Position numbers and translations under genes: made by a program
Shown here: positions 9,155-19,934 of the stretch, one piece after another
Layout: the number at the start of each line of letters is the position of its first letter
Position numbering within the stretch: the stretch's first letter is position 1
The notes under the pieces: generated by a model
The model's database searches: none
Seen by the model: the letters and a program-made list of their open reading frames with translations, nothing else
What the model was told of the DNA's origin: nothing
From: Streptomyces achromogenes
Lineage (GTDB): Bacteria; Actinomycetota; Actinomycetes; Streptomycetales; Streptomycetaceae
Direction of reading: 5' to 3'
Length of the DNA stretch: 64,000 nucleotides
NCBI RefSeq assembly: GCF_030816715.1
Contig: NZ_JAUSYH010000001.1
Location: 3,162,001 to 3,226,000 of the forward strand

Positions 9155-12100
9155 ATGACCCTCACCCCCGAGCGTGAACCGATATCGGGCGCAAGACGCG
9201 TGGCCCGGATAGCCGTGGCCGCGGGCCTCGTGGCCGCGCTGTCCGCGGCCGGACCGATACCCATGGCCTTCTCCGCCGACGCCGGCCAGACCCCCGCCGC
9301 GGCAGACCCTGGCGTGAAGTCCGCCCACGACAAGCTCGGCTCCGACGACGCCGACCTCCTCGCCGAGGCCAAGGCCGCCGGCGACAAGAACGTCACGCTG
9401 ATGGTCGCGACCGCCCCCGGCCAGACCGAGCAGGTCGCCGAGGAGCTGGACGCGGTCAAGGGCGGCTCCGTGGGCCAGTCCTACGACAAGCTCGGCTACG
9501 TCCGCGCCACCGTCCCGACCGGCAAGGCCGACTCCGCGATCGCCGCGGCCGCCAAGCTGTCCTCGGTGCACGCCATCGACCTGCGCCAGGACATCGTCCT
9601 CGACGACCCGGCGCCCAGCGCGGACACCGCCAAGGCCGGCAGGTCCGCCGCGAAGACGAAGACCTACCCGGCGCCGAGCCGGAAGACGCCCGCCGAGAAC
9701 CCGTACAACCCGTCCTTCGAGACGGGCGCCGTCGACTTCGTGAAGAAGAACCCGAAGGCGGACGGCCGCGGCGTCACCATCGGCATCCTCGACTCCGGCG
9801 TGGACCTCGGCCACCCCGCGCTGCAGAAGACCACCACGGGCGAGCGCAAGATCGTCGACTGGGTGACGGCCACCGACCCGATCCTCGACAGCGACGCCTC
9901 CTGGCGCCCGATGACGACCTCCGTGTCCGGCCCCAGCTTCGCCTTCGGCGGCCGCACCTGGACCGCGAAGCCCGGCTCGTACCAGGTCAACCTGTTCCGC
10001 GAGTCCGCCACCGCCGGCGGCGACGCCAAGGGCGACGTCAACCGCGACGGCGACACCACCGACGTGTGGGGTGTCCTGTACGACGCGGCCGCCGGCACCG
10101 TCACCGTCGACGTGAACAACAACGGCGACTTCGGCGACGACACCGCGATGAAGCCGTACAAGGACGGTTACCAGGTCGGCTACTTCGGCACCGACAACCC
10201 GGCGACCGACGTCGTCGAGCGCCAGCCGTTCGTCGTGCAGATCCGCAAGGACGTGCCGATGGACCCGTTCGGCGGCGACTGGGTCGGCAAGAAGGCCGAC
10301 TTCGCCAACATCGGCCTCATCGCCAGCGAGCACGGCACCCACGTGGCCGGCATCACCGCCGCGAACGGCCTGTTCGGCGGCAACATGGACGGCGCCGCGC
10401 CCGGCGCGAAGCTCGTCTCCTCCCGCGCCTGCGTCTTCGGCCCGGGCTGCACCAACGTGGCCCTCACCGAGGGCATGATCGACCTGGTCGTCAACCGCGG
10501 CGTCGACATCGTCAACATGTCGATCGGCGGTCTGCCGGGTCTGAACGACGGCAACAACGCGCGCGCCGAGCTGTACACGCGCCTCATCGACACCTACGGC
10601 GTCCAGCTCGTGATCTCCGCGGGCAACGAGGGCCCCGGCGCGAACACCATCGGCGACCCCGGTCTGGCCGACAAGGTGATCTCGGTCGGCGCGGCCATCT
10701 CCAAGGAGACCTGGGCCGCCAACTACGGCTCGCAGGTGACGAAGAAGTACGCGCTGCTGCCGTTCTCCTCGCGCGGCCCGCGTGAGGACGGCGGCTTCAC
10801 GCCGACGCTCGTCGCGCCCGGCGCCTCGATCAACACCACCCAGACCTGGCTGCCGGGCTCCCCGGTCGCCGACGCGGGCTACCCGCTGCCGGCCGGCTAC
10901 TCCATGCTGCAGGGCACCTCGATGGCCTCCCCGCAGGCCGCGGGCGCCTCGGCGCTGCTGATCTCGGCCGCCAAGCAGCACAAGGTCGCGCTCACCCCGG
11001 CGATCCTGCGCACGGCGCTGACCTCGACCGCCCACCACATCAAGGGTGTGCAGGCGTACGAGGAGGGCGCGGGCGCCATCGACATCGTGGACGCCTGGAA
11101 GTCCATCAGGAAGGGCGCCACCGCCCACGACTACACCGTCAAGGCCCCGGTCGACACCGCGCTCGATCAGGCCCTGAAGACCCCGGGCTTCGGCACCGGC
11201 GTCTACGACCGCGAGAGCGGTCTGAAGGCCGGGCAGAAGAAGACGTACGACGTCACCATCACCCGTACGTCCGGCCCCGACAAGGCGGTCCGCCACGAGC
11301 TGGAGCTCGAGAACAACGCGGCCGGCACCTTCCGGATCGTCGGCGACGACGACGTGAAGCTGCCGCTGAACAAGCCGGTGACCGTCAGGATCCAGGCCAA
11401 GCCGAAGGCCGCGGGCATCGCCAGCGCCATCCTTACGGTCGACGACCCGAAGACCGAGGGCGTCGACAAGCAGATCCTCAACACGGTCGTCGTCTCGACG
11501 CCGGTGAAGCACACGTTCTCCGTGTCGAACACCGTGCAGCGCAACAGCTTCCAGTCGTACTTCCTGACCGTGCCCGAGGGCGCCAAGTCCTTCGAGGTCG
11601 CGATCGGCGGGCTGAAGGACAAGAGCCAGACCCGGTTCATCTCGATCCACCCGTACGGCGTCGCGGTCGAGGACAGCTCCACGATCTACTGCTACAGCAA
11701 CTACCCCGACACCAACGGCTGCCGGCCGGACGCCCGTTCGTACCAGAACCCGCAGGCCGGGGTCTGGGAGATCGAGGTCGAGTCGCGCCGCACCTCGCCG
11801 CTGCTGGACAACCCGTACAAGCTGGACGCGACCGTCTACGGCGCCGCCTTCGACCCGGCGACCGTGACCGTGCCCGAGGCGAAGGTCGGCACCCCGGCCG
11901 CCGTCTCCTGGAAGGTCACGAACAACTTCGCCGCGATCGACGGCAAGCTGGCCGGCGGCCCGCTCGGCTCGTCCAAGGCGACCCGTCCGACCATCGCGAA
12001 CGGCACGACCCAGACCACCACGGTCGAGGTTCCGGCCGGCGCCAAGTCGCTCGACGTCTCCATCGGCAACGTCTCGGACGCCTCCGCCGACCTGGACCTC

Positions 12101-12469
12101 ACGGTCTTCGACGCGGCCGGCAACCAGGTCGCGCAGCAGGCCGACGGTGACTCGGAGGAGGCGGTCTCCATCCCGTCGCCGGCCGCCGGCACGTACACCA
12201 TCGAGGTCGCCGGGTACTCCGTCCCGGCCGGCACGACGGCGTACGACTACCTGGACGTGTTCTTCTCGTCCTCCCTGGGCACCGTCGCCGTCGACGCGTC
12301 GACGCCGGTGAAGCTCGCCACGGGCGCCTCGGCGTCGGTCAAGGCGACCGTCACCGCCGCGGCCGCCGCGCCCGAGGGCCGGGCCTTCTTCGGCCAGGTC
12401 CAGCTGGTGAACGCGCGGGGCACCGTCGCGGGCTCCGGCAGCGTGGCGATCGAGAAGGTCACCCCGTAA
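9155..12469 (+). CDS. Secreted S8 family subtilisin-like serine protease
   Basis: 1104 aa exported protease. A Tat/Sec-like leader (RRVARIAVAAGLVAALSAAG) ends near AFSADA. The catalytic triad is Asp213 (ILDSGVD), His393 (HGTHVAG) and Ser589 (GTSMASPQAAG), with oxyanion Asn in SAGNEGPG. An unusually long insert of about 180 residues, including Asp-rich DVNRDGDTTD, separates Asp and His. About 450 residues follow the protease domain as beta-sandwich and PPC-like modules. Start ATG 9155 is chosen because AAGGG (9144-9148) is 6 nt away; the ATG at 9149 directly abuts it. The leader RNA is strongly structured. Role: extracellular protein degradation. Confidence 0.92.
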   Translation: MTLTPEREPISGARRVARIAVAAGLVAALSAAGPIPMAFSADAGQTPAAADPGVKSAHDKLGSDDADLLAEAKAAGDKNVTLMVATAPGQTEQVAEELDAVKGGSVGQSYDKLGYVRATVPTGKADSAIAAAAKLSSVHAIDLRQDIVLDDPAPSADTAKAGRSAAKTKTYPAPSRKTPAENPYNPSFETGAVDFVKKNPKADGRGVTIGILDSGVDLGHPALQKTTTGERKIVDWVTATDPILDSDASWRPMTTSVSGPSFAFGGRTWTAKPGSYQVNLFRESATAGGDAKGDVNRDGDTTDVWGVLYDAAAGTVTVDVNNNGDFGDDTAMKPYKDGYQVGYFGTDNPATDVVERQPFVVQIRKDVPMDPFGGDWVGKKADFANIGLIASEHGTHVAGITAANGLFGGNMDGAAPGAKLVSSRACVFGPGCTNVALTEGMIDLVVNRGVDIVNMSIGGLPGLNDGNNARAELYTRLIDTYGVQLVISAGNEGPGANTIGDPGLADKVISVGAAISKETWAANYGSQVTKKYALLPFSSRGPREDGGFTPTLVAPGASINTTQTWLPGSPVADAGYPLPAGYSMLQGTSMASPQAAGASALLISAAKQHKVALTPAILRTALTSTAHHIKGVQAYEEGAGAIDIVDAWKSIRKGATAHDYTVKAPVDTALDQALKTPGFGTGVYDRESGLKAGQKKTYDVTITRTSGPDKAVRHELELENNAAGTFRIVGDDDVKLPLNKPVTVRIQAKPKAAGIASAILTVDDPKTEGVDKQILNTVVVSTPVKHTFSVSNTVQRNSFQSYFLTVPEGAKSFEVAIGGLKDKSQTRFISIHPYGVAVEDSSTIYCYSNYPDTNGCRPDARSYQNPQAGVWEIEVESRRTSPLLDNPYKLDATVYGAAFDPATVTVPEAKVGTPAAVSWKVTNNFAAIDGKLAGGPLGSSKATRPTIANGTTQTTTVEVPAGAKSLDVSIGNVSDASADLDLTVFDAAGNQVAQQADGDSEEAVSIPSPAAGTYTIEVAGYSVPAGTTAYDYLDVFFSSSLGTVAVDASTPVKLATGASASVKATVTAAAAAPEGRAFFGQVQLVNARGTVAGSGSVAIEKVTP

Positions 12470-12486
12470 CACCGTGCACGGCAGTG

Positions 12487-12517
12487 GGGGCGGGCGTCCG
12501 AAAAGGGCGCCCGCCCC
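12487..12517 (+). terminator. Terminator hairpin after the subtilase
   Basis: GGGGCGGGCG (12487-12496) pairs with CGCCCGCCCC (12508-12517) and the stem extends inward to a GAAAA loop. It begins 18 bp after the stop codon and is symmetrical enough to serve both converging genes. Confidence 0.65.
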
Positions 12518-12536
12518 TCGCCGTTCCCGCCCTTTC

Positions 12537-12650
12537 CCCGTCGACCGGCCCTCCGCCGGGGCACGCGCCACACCCCGGGGCCCGTCCGGCGGCCCGTCTG
12601 TCCGGCGGATGCCGCCCGCCGTCGACCGGCCCCCGCCGGGGCACGCGCTG
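12537..12650. repeat. Imperfect direct repeat in the subtilase/membrane-protein spacer
   Basis: Two copies of the sequence beginning GTCGACCGGCCC and continuing to CGGGGCACGCGC lie about 80 bp apart between convergent genes. No gene is visible in this 230-bp spacer. Confidence 0.5.
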
Positions 12651-12701
12651 CGCGTCCCGCCCCTCCCGGCGGGCCGTCCGTCCGGCCGTCCGGTCACCCG
12701 G

Positions 12702-13538
12702 TCACCCGGACGGGGTTCCGTCGCAGGTGAGGCCTTCCGTCTCGGGCAGTGCACGGGCGAGCGCGGTCCGCTCGGGCGCGATGTCGGCCTCGCCGACCGC
12801 CCAGACGTCGGGCGTGGCCGACCCCGACCCCAGCGCGACCAGCACGTGGTCGCCCGCCGCCAGCAGCGGGTCCATGTCGTGCTCCATCTCGAAGCCCGCC
12901 TCGGGCGCGCTCACGGCCGGCCGGTACGCGTGCGTGACGCGCAGCGTGACGCGCTCGCGGGTCGTGCCGGGCAGCGGGCGGACGGCCGTCACCTCGCCCT
13001 CCACCACGAGCCGGGTGCAGACGAGGTACCCGGGGTCGCCGAGGGGGCTGCCCGAGTCCTCGGTGCCCTTCGCCCCCGATCCGTCGGCGCCCGCGCCCGC
13101 GTCGTTCGCGGCGCTCGCCTTCGAGTCGGCGCCGTCGGACGCCCCGTCCCCCACCTGGACGACCGCCCACCCGACCCCGAAGACCATCGCGCCGGCGGCG
13201 GCGACGCCCGCGGCCCGCAGCACGAGAGGCCGCAGCCGGGCCGCCGGCGTGGGCCGGGCCGGCGAGGGGAACCGGGACGCACGGGGCGGCCGGAGGCGCC
13301 GGAATGGCCCGGGCCGGTGGGCCGGGGCGGTCCGCTGCTCCGCCCGGACCTCCGGTTGCGCCGTGAGGGCGTCCGCGAGGACGCCGAGCTGTTCGCGCAG
13401 CAGCGCGAGGTCGGCCGTCGCCGAGCGGTGCTCCGCCATGAATGCGTCGTCCGCGCGGCTCTCCTCCGGCAGCGGCTCGTCGACGATCGCGGCCATCAGC
13501 GCGTCCAGACCGGCGCGGCCGTCGTGTTCCGCGGTCAC
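12702..13538 (-). CDS. Single-pass membrane protein, putative anti-sigma factor-like partner of the ECF sigma
   Basis: 278 aa. The N-terminal 110 residues are cytoplasmic and charged (DALMAAIVDEPLPEESRADDAFMAEH), followed by one membrane helix (LRAAGVAAAGAMVFGVGWAVVQV, about 107-130), a low-complexity Ala/Ser/Gly linker and an extracytoplasmic domain with two cysteines (LVCTRLVV and LTCDGTPSG). Topology and the 1-bp gap from an ECF sigma gene are typical of membrane anti-sigma factors. A canonical HxxxCxxC zinc anti-sigma motif is absent, so the role is inferred from position only. Confidence 0.7.
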   Translation of the reverse strand: MTAEHDGRAGLDALMAAIVDEPLPEESRADDAFMAEHRSATADLALLREQLGVLADALTAQPEVRAEQRTAPAHRPGPFRRLRPPRASRFPSPARPTPAARLRPLVLRAAGVAAAGAMVFGVGWAVVQVGDGASDGADSKASAANDAGAGADGSGAKGTEDSGSPLGDPGYLVCTRLVVEGEVTAVRPLPGTTRERVTLRVTHAYRPAVSAPEAGFEMEHDMDPLLAAGDHVLVALGSGSATPDVWAVGEADIAPERTALARALPETEGLTCDGTPSG

Positions 13539-13539
13539 G

Positions 13540-14076
13540 TCACACCACCTCGTCCTCGTGCAGGCGGGCGCGCAGGGCCCGGACCGCCGTGTGCAGACGG
13601 CTCTTGACGGTGCCCTCCGGAACGCCCAGCTCCCGGGCTATCGAACGCACCGGCAGGTCGGCGTAGAACCGGAGGACGAGGACCTGCCGCTGCGCGTCGG
13701 GCAGCTCGTCCAGACCCTGGGCGACGGCGAGGGAGAGCACGCTGGTGTCCTCGCCCGAGGCCGGCTCGTGCTGGCGCAGCGAGGCGAGCCGCTCCCCCAG
13801 CCGTTCCTGACGGCGCTTGGCGCGATGCCAGTCCATGGCCAGGTTGGAGGCCACGACCGCCGCCCACGCGGAGACGTCGCGCGGCGCCTCGTAACCCTTC
13901 GCCGCGCGTTCCAGCAACCGCAGGCGGACCTGCTGCACCCCGTCCGGCAGGTCCGCCTGCGGCACCCCGCCCAGTGCGAGCACCGCCCGCACCCGGCGTT
14001 CCTGCGCCGCGTCCAGGGGGTCGTCGCCGGACACGGTCCCGTCCCCCTGGACGCGGTGGGCTCTTCTGCGCAGCAC
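13540..14076 (-). CDS. ECF-family RNA polymerase sigma factor
   Basis: 178 aa. Region 2 is represented by LPDGVQQVRLRLLERAAKG, AWAAVVASNLAMDWHRAKRRQE and region 4 by LDELPDAQRQVLVLRFYADLPVRSIARELGVPEGTVKSRLHTAVRALR. Directs RNA polymerase to a stress regulon, probably controlled by the membrane protein encoded 1 bp downstream. The GTG at 14076 is preferred over the GTG at 14082 because GGGAGGGG sits 5 nt from the former and overlaps the latter. A GAAC-N17-CGTC element upstream could be an autoregulatory promoter. Confidence 0.88.
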   Translation of the reverse strand: MLRRRAHRVQGDGTVSGDDPLDAAQERRVRAVLALGGVPQADLPDGVQQVRLRLLERAAKGYEAPRDVSAWAAVVASNLAMDWHRAKRRQERLGERLASLRQHEPASGEDTSVLSLAVAQGLDELPDAQRQVLVLRFYADLPVRSIARELGVPEGTVKSRLHTAVRALRARLHEDEVV

Positions 14077-15970
<1,894 letters not shown>

Positions 15971-16161
15971 GCCCCCCACCCTCCTCCGGCGCGGGCAACC
16001 GGACCGGCGGATTTCGGACGTCGAAGTGGGGCGGGAACGGCGAAGACGGGCCGTCGGCGGCGGGCGGCGGAAGCGGGCGCCGCCCGCCCGGAAGGCCGTC
16101 GCCCGGGGCGGCCCTCCCGTGGAAGGATGACGCGACCGACACATATCGAGGAGATGACCGC

Positions 16162-18729
16162 GTGCCTGGCACAAACCTGACTCGCGAAGAGGCGCAGCAG
16201 CGGGCGAAGCTGCTCACCGTTGACTCGTACGAGGTCGATCTCGACCTCTCCGGCGCGCGGGAGGGCGGCACTTACCGGTCCGTGACCACCGTGCGCTTCG
16301 ACGTGGCCGAAAAGGGTGCCGCGTCCTTCATCGACCTGGTGGCCCCGGCCGTCCACGAGGTGACGCTCAACGGGGAGGAGCTGGCCCCGGAAGAGGTGTT
16401 CCAGGACTCCCGGATCGCGCTGCCGGGCCTGCTGGAGGGGCGCAACGTCCTGCGGGTCGTGGCGGACTGCGCGTACACGAACACCGGTGAGGGTCTGCAC
16501 CGGTTCGTCGACCCGGTCGACGAACAGACCTATCTCTACACCCAGTTCGAGGTGCCGGACGCCCGTCGAGTCTTCGCGTCCTTCGAGCAGCCCGACCTCA
16601 AGGCGACCTTCCAGTTCACCGTGAAGGCGCCGACCGGCTGGACCGTCGTCTCCAACTCCCCGACGCCGGAGCCCAAGGACGACGTCTGGGTGTTCGAGCC
16701 GACGCCGCGGATCTCCAGTTACATCACCGCGCTCGTCGTCGGCCCGTACCACAGCGTCCACAGCGTGTACGAGAAGGACGGGCAGTCTGTGCCGCTCGGC
16801 ATCTACTGCCGGCCCTCGCTCGCCGAGTTCCTCGACTCGGACGCGATCTTCGAGGTCACCCGGCAGGGCTTCGACTGGTTCCAGGAGAAGTTCGACTACG
16901 CGTACCCGTTCCAGAAGTACGACCAGCTGTTCGTGCCGGAGTTCAACGCGGGCGCGATGGAGAACGCGGGCGCGGTCACCATCCGCGACCAGTACGTGTT
17001 CCGGTCCAAGGTGACCGACGCCGCGTACGAGCTGCGCGCGGAGACGATCCTGCACGAGCTGGCCCACATGTGGTTCGGCGACCTGGTCACCATGGAGTGG
17101 TGGAACGACCTGTGGCTGAACGAGTCGTTCGCCACCTACACCTCGATCGCCTGCCAGGCGTACGCGCCGGACTCGCGCTGGCCGCACTCGTGGACCACGT
17201 TCGCCAACTCCATGAAGACCTGGGCCTACCGCCAGGACCAGCTGCCCTCGACGCACCCGATCATGGCCGAGATCGGCGACCTGGACGACGTCCTGGTCAA
17301 CTTCGACGGCATCACCTACGCCAAGGGCGCGTCCGTCCTGAAGCAGCTCGTGGCGTACGTCGGCATGGACGAGTTCTTCGCGGGCGTGCAGGCGTACTTC
17401 AAGCGGCACGCCTTCGGCAACACGCGGCTGTCCGACCTGCTCGGCGCGCTGGAGGAGACCTCCGGCCGCGACCTCGCCACCTGGTCGCAGAAGTGGCTGC
17501 AGACGGCCGGCATCAACGTCCTGCGGCCCGAGATCGAGACGGACGCCGAGGGCGTCATCACCTCGTTCGCCGTCCGTCAGGAGGCCCCGGCGCTCCCGGC
17601 CGGCGCGAAGGGCGAGCCGACCCTGCGTCCGCACCGGATCGCCGTCGGCCTGTACGGCCTCGACGGCGACAGCGGCAAGCTGCTGCGCGACGAGCGCGTG
17701 GAGCTGGACATCGACGGCGAGCTGACGGCCGTCCCGCAGCTGGTCGGCAAGCGCCGTCCGGACGTCGTCCTGCTCAACGACGACGACCTGTCGTACGCCA
17801 AGGTCCGCCTGGACGAGCAGTCGCTCGCCTTCGTCACCGAGCACCTCGGCGACTTCGAGGCGTCCCTGCCGCGCGCGCTGTGCTGGGCGTCGGCGTGGGA
17901 CATGACCCGGGACGCCGAACTGCCCGCCCGCGACTACCTGTCCCTGGTGCTGTCCGGCATCGGCAAGGAGTCGGACATCGGCGTGGTCCAGTCGCTGCAC
18001 CGTCAGGTCAAGCTCGCCGTCGACCTGTACGCCGACCCGACGGCCCGCGAGGCCCTGCTGACCCGCTGGACGGACGCCACGCTCGCCCATCTGCGGTCCG
18101 CCGCCGCGGGCAGCGACCACCAGCTGGCGTGGGCGCGCGCGTTCGCGGCCACCGCCCGCACGCCCGAGCAGCTGGACCTCCTGGATTCCCTGCTGGACGG
18201 TTCGCAGACGATCGAGGGCCTGGCCGTCGACACCGAGTTGCGCTGGGCCTTCGTGCAGCGGCTCGCGGCGGTCGGCCGGTTCGACGAGGCGGAGATCGCC
18301 GCCGAGTACGAGCGCGACCGCACGGCGGCCGGCGAGCGGCACGCGGCGAGCGCGCGGGCCGCGCGTCCGACGCCGGAGGCCAAGGCGGAGGCGTGGTCGC
18401 AGGTCGTCGAGGACGACAAGCTGCCCAACGCCCTGCAGGAGGCGGTCATCGGCGGCTTCGTCCAGACCGACCAGCGTGAGCTGCTCGCGCCGTACACCGA
18501 CCGCTACTTCGAGGTCGTCAAGGGCATCTGGGAGTCCCGTTCGCACGAGATCGCCCAGCAGATCGCGGTCGGCCTCTACCCCGCGGTCCAGGTGTCCCAG
18601 GAGACCCTGGACAGCACGGACGCCTGGCTGGCCTCGGCCGAGCCGAACGCGGCCCTGCGCCGCCTCGTCTCCGAGTCCCGCTCCGGCGTGGAGCGCGCGC
18701 TGAAGGCCCAGGCGGCCGACGCGCGGTAG
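16162..18729 (+). CDS. pepN: Aminopeptidase N (M1 zinc metallopeptidase), intact copy
   Basis: 855 aa cytosolic aminopeptidase. Contains the exopeptidase motif GAMENAG, zinc ligands in HELAHMWFGDLV (298-302) plus the downstream Glu in WLNESFATY, and an ERAP1-like helical C-terminal domain from about residue 500. Full family length. GTG start is set by GAGGAG (16148-16153) with an 8-nt spacer; longer in-frame upstream sequence overlaps the divergent DUF1203 gene and is not coding. It is paralogous to the frameshifted copy at 4218, in the same orientation 12 kb away, and supplies the activity if that copy is truly broken. Confidence 0.96.
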   Translation: MPGTNLTREEAQQRAKLLTVDSYEVDLDLSGAREGGTYRSVTTVRFDVAEKGAASFIDLVAPAVHEVTLNGEELAPEEVFQDSRIALPGLLEGRNVLRVVADCAYTNTGEGLHRFVDPVDEQTYLYTQFEVPDARRVFASFEQPDLKATFQFTVKAPTGWTVVSNSPTPEPKDDVWVFEPTPRISSYITALVVGPYHSVHSVYEKDGQSVPLGIYCRPSLAEFLDSDAIFEVTRQGFDWFQEKFDYAYPFQKYDQLFVPEFNAGAMENAGAVTIRDQYVFRSKVTDAAYELRAETILHELAHMWFGDLVTMEWWNDLWLNESFATYTSIACQAYAPDSRWPHSWTTFANSMKTWAYRQDQLPSTHPIMAEIGDLDDVLVNFDGITYAKGASVLKQLVAYVGMDEFFAGVQAYFKRHAFGNTRLSDLLGALEETSGRDLATWSQKWLQTAGINVLRPEIETDAEGVITSFAVRQEAPALPAGAKGEPTLRPHRIAVGLYGLDGDSGKLLRDERVELDIDGELTAVPQLVGKRRPDVVLLNDDDLSYAKVRLDEQSLAFVTEHLGDFEASLPRALCWASAWDMTRDAELPARDYLSLVLSGIGKESDIGVVQSLHRQVKLAVDLYADPTAREALLTRWTDATLAHLRSAAAGSDHQLAWARAFAATARTPEQLDLLDSLLDGSQTIEGLAVDTELRWAFVQRLAAVGRFDEAEIAAEYERDRTAAGERHAASARAARPTPEAKAEAWSQVVEDDKLPNALQEAVIGGFVQTDQRELLAPYTDRYFEVVKGIWESRSHEIAQQIAVGLYPAVQVSQETLDSTDAWLASAEPNAALRRLVSESRSGVERALKAQAADAR

Positions 18730-18822
18730 CCGCCAGCGGTACGGCGGACCGCGGCGCGTGCCGAACACGGCGCGTACGGGACGCAGCGCGCGCGTCGGCC
18801 GCTGACGACGGCGCGCGGACGA

Positions 18823-18862
18823 CGGCGGGGGCGCCCGGTGAGATCACCGGGCGCCCCCGCCG
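18823..18862. terminator. Bidirectional terminator between pepN and the DMT transporter
   Basis: A perfect 19-nt inverted repeat (18823-18841 and 18844-18862) lies between two convergent genes and can stop transcription from both sides. Confidence 0.75.
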
Positions 18863-18887
18863 CTTGCTCACCTCATCGCAGCGGATC

Positions 18888-19826
18888 TCACTTCCCCGCG
18901 GCCGTCCGCGCGGGTGGGCGGTCGGCGGCGGTCCCGAGGTCCTCGCGGGGGCGGGTCGCGGCCGGCGCGGCCGGCCGTCGCGGCGTCAGCTGTCCCGCCA
19001 CCGTCGCGGAGAACGCCAGCGCCATGCCCGTCAGCTGCACGGGGGTCAGCGACTGGCCGAGCGCGGCCCAGCCGACGACAGCCGCGGTCAGCGGCGAGAG
19101 CGGGGCGAGGAAGGTGACCTGGGTGGCGCTGAGGCGGCCGATGCCGCGGAACCAGAGCCAGTACGAGACGGCCGTGTTCGCCAGGGCGAGGTAGAAATAG
19201 CCGGCGACCGCACGGCCGTCCAGCGCGGGCGGGGCGCCCTCGACGAACAGGGCGAGCGGGGCGATGAGCAGACCGCCCGCGGTCAGCTGCCAGCCGGTGA
19301 GGGCGAGCGGGCCGACCCCCTCGGGACGGCCCCACTTCTTCGTCAACACCGTGCCGGCCGACATCGAGGCCGTGGAGGCGAGCGCGGCGACCACCCCGAG
19401 CGCGTCCGGCGCCCCGGCCGCCTTCAGCACGACGAGGCTGACGCCGAACACGGCCGCCACGCCGGTGAGCAGGGTGCGCGTGGTGGGCCGCTGCCTCAGC
19501 AGCACCGCCGACAGGCCGACCACGAACAGCGGGCCGACCGAGCTGACGATGGCCGCCATGCCGCCGGGCAGCCGGTAGGCGGCGAGGAAGAGGAGGGGGA
19601 AGAAGGCGCCGATGTTCAGCGCGCCGAGCACCGCGGCCTTCCCCCACCAGACCCCGCGCGGCAGCACCCTGCCGAGCGCGAGCAGCAGCAGCCCGGCGGG
19701 CAGCGCCCGCATCAGGCCGGTGAACAGGGGGCGGTCGGCCGGGAGGAACTCGGAGGTGACGGCGTAGGTGGTGCCCCAGGAGACCGGGGCGAGGGCGGTG
19801 AGCAGGACGGTCGCTGACCTCTTCAT
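18888..19826 (-). CDS. EamA/DMT-family transporter
   Basis: 312 aa with about ten membrane helices in two EamA repeats (first from LTALAPVSWGTTYAVTSEFLP, second from ASTASMSAGTVLTKKWG). Members export metabolites or drugs across the cytoplasmic membrane. The C-terminal tail is a charged Pro/Arg-rich extension. It is transcribed divergently from a MarR regulator with 108 bp between starts, a common arrangement for regulator-controlled efflux. The start codon is only 7 nt from a candidate -10, so the mRNA may be leaderless. Substrate unknown. Confidence 0.9.
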   Translation of the reverse strand: MKRSATVLLTALAPVSWGTTYAVTSEFLPADRPLFTGLMRALPAGLLLLALGRVLPRGVWWGKAAVLGALNIGAFFPLLFLAAYRLPGGMAAIVSSVGPLFVVGLSAVLLRQRPTTRTLLTGVAAVFGVSLVVLKAAGAPDALGVVAALASTASMSAGTVLTKKWGRPEGVGPLALTGWQLTAGGLLIAPLALFVEGAPPALDGRAVAGYFYLALANTAVSYWLWFRGIGRLSATQVTFLAPLSPLTAAVVGWAALGQSLTPVQLTGMALAFSATVAGQLTPRRPAAPAATRPREDLGTAADRPPARTAAGK

Positions 19827-19832
19827 GCAAAT

Positions 19833-19860
19833 AACTTAGCACTAAGCTACTTACTTGCAA
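19833..19860 (-). promoter_or_regulatory. Promoter and inverted-repeat operator candidate for the DMT exporter
   Basis: On the minus strand TTGCAA (19860-19855), a 16-bp spacer and TAAGTT (19838-19833) precede the ATG by 6 nt. The inverted repeat CTTAG-CA-CTAAG (19835-19846) overlaps the -10 and is a plausible MarR-binding site. Confidence 0.45.
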
Positions 19861-19934
19861 GCCGCTTGTCGGTCATTCGCTAGTTCGCAAGCCACTTTCT
19901 TGCGGGTCACCGAGGACGGGCGGATACTCAGCCC

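Noticed and set aside
9140..12754. 1204-codon open frame antisense to the subtilase
   Set aside because: Val/Gly/Arg/His-biased composition typical of the complement of a high-GC gene; the plus strand encodes a complete protease with catalytic triad.
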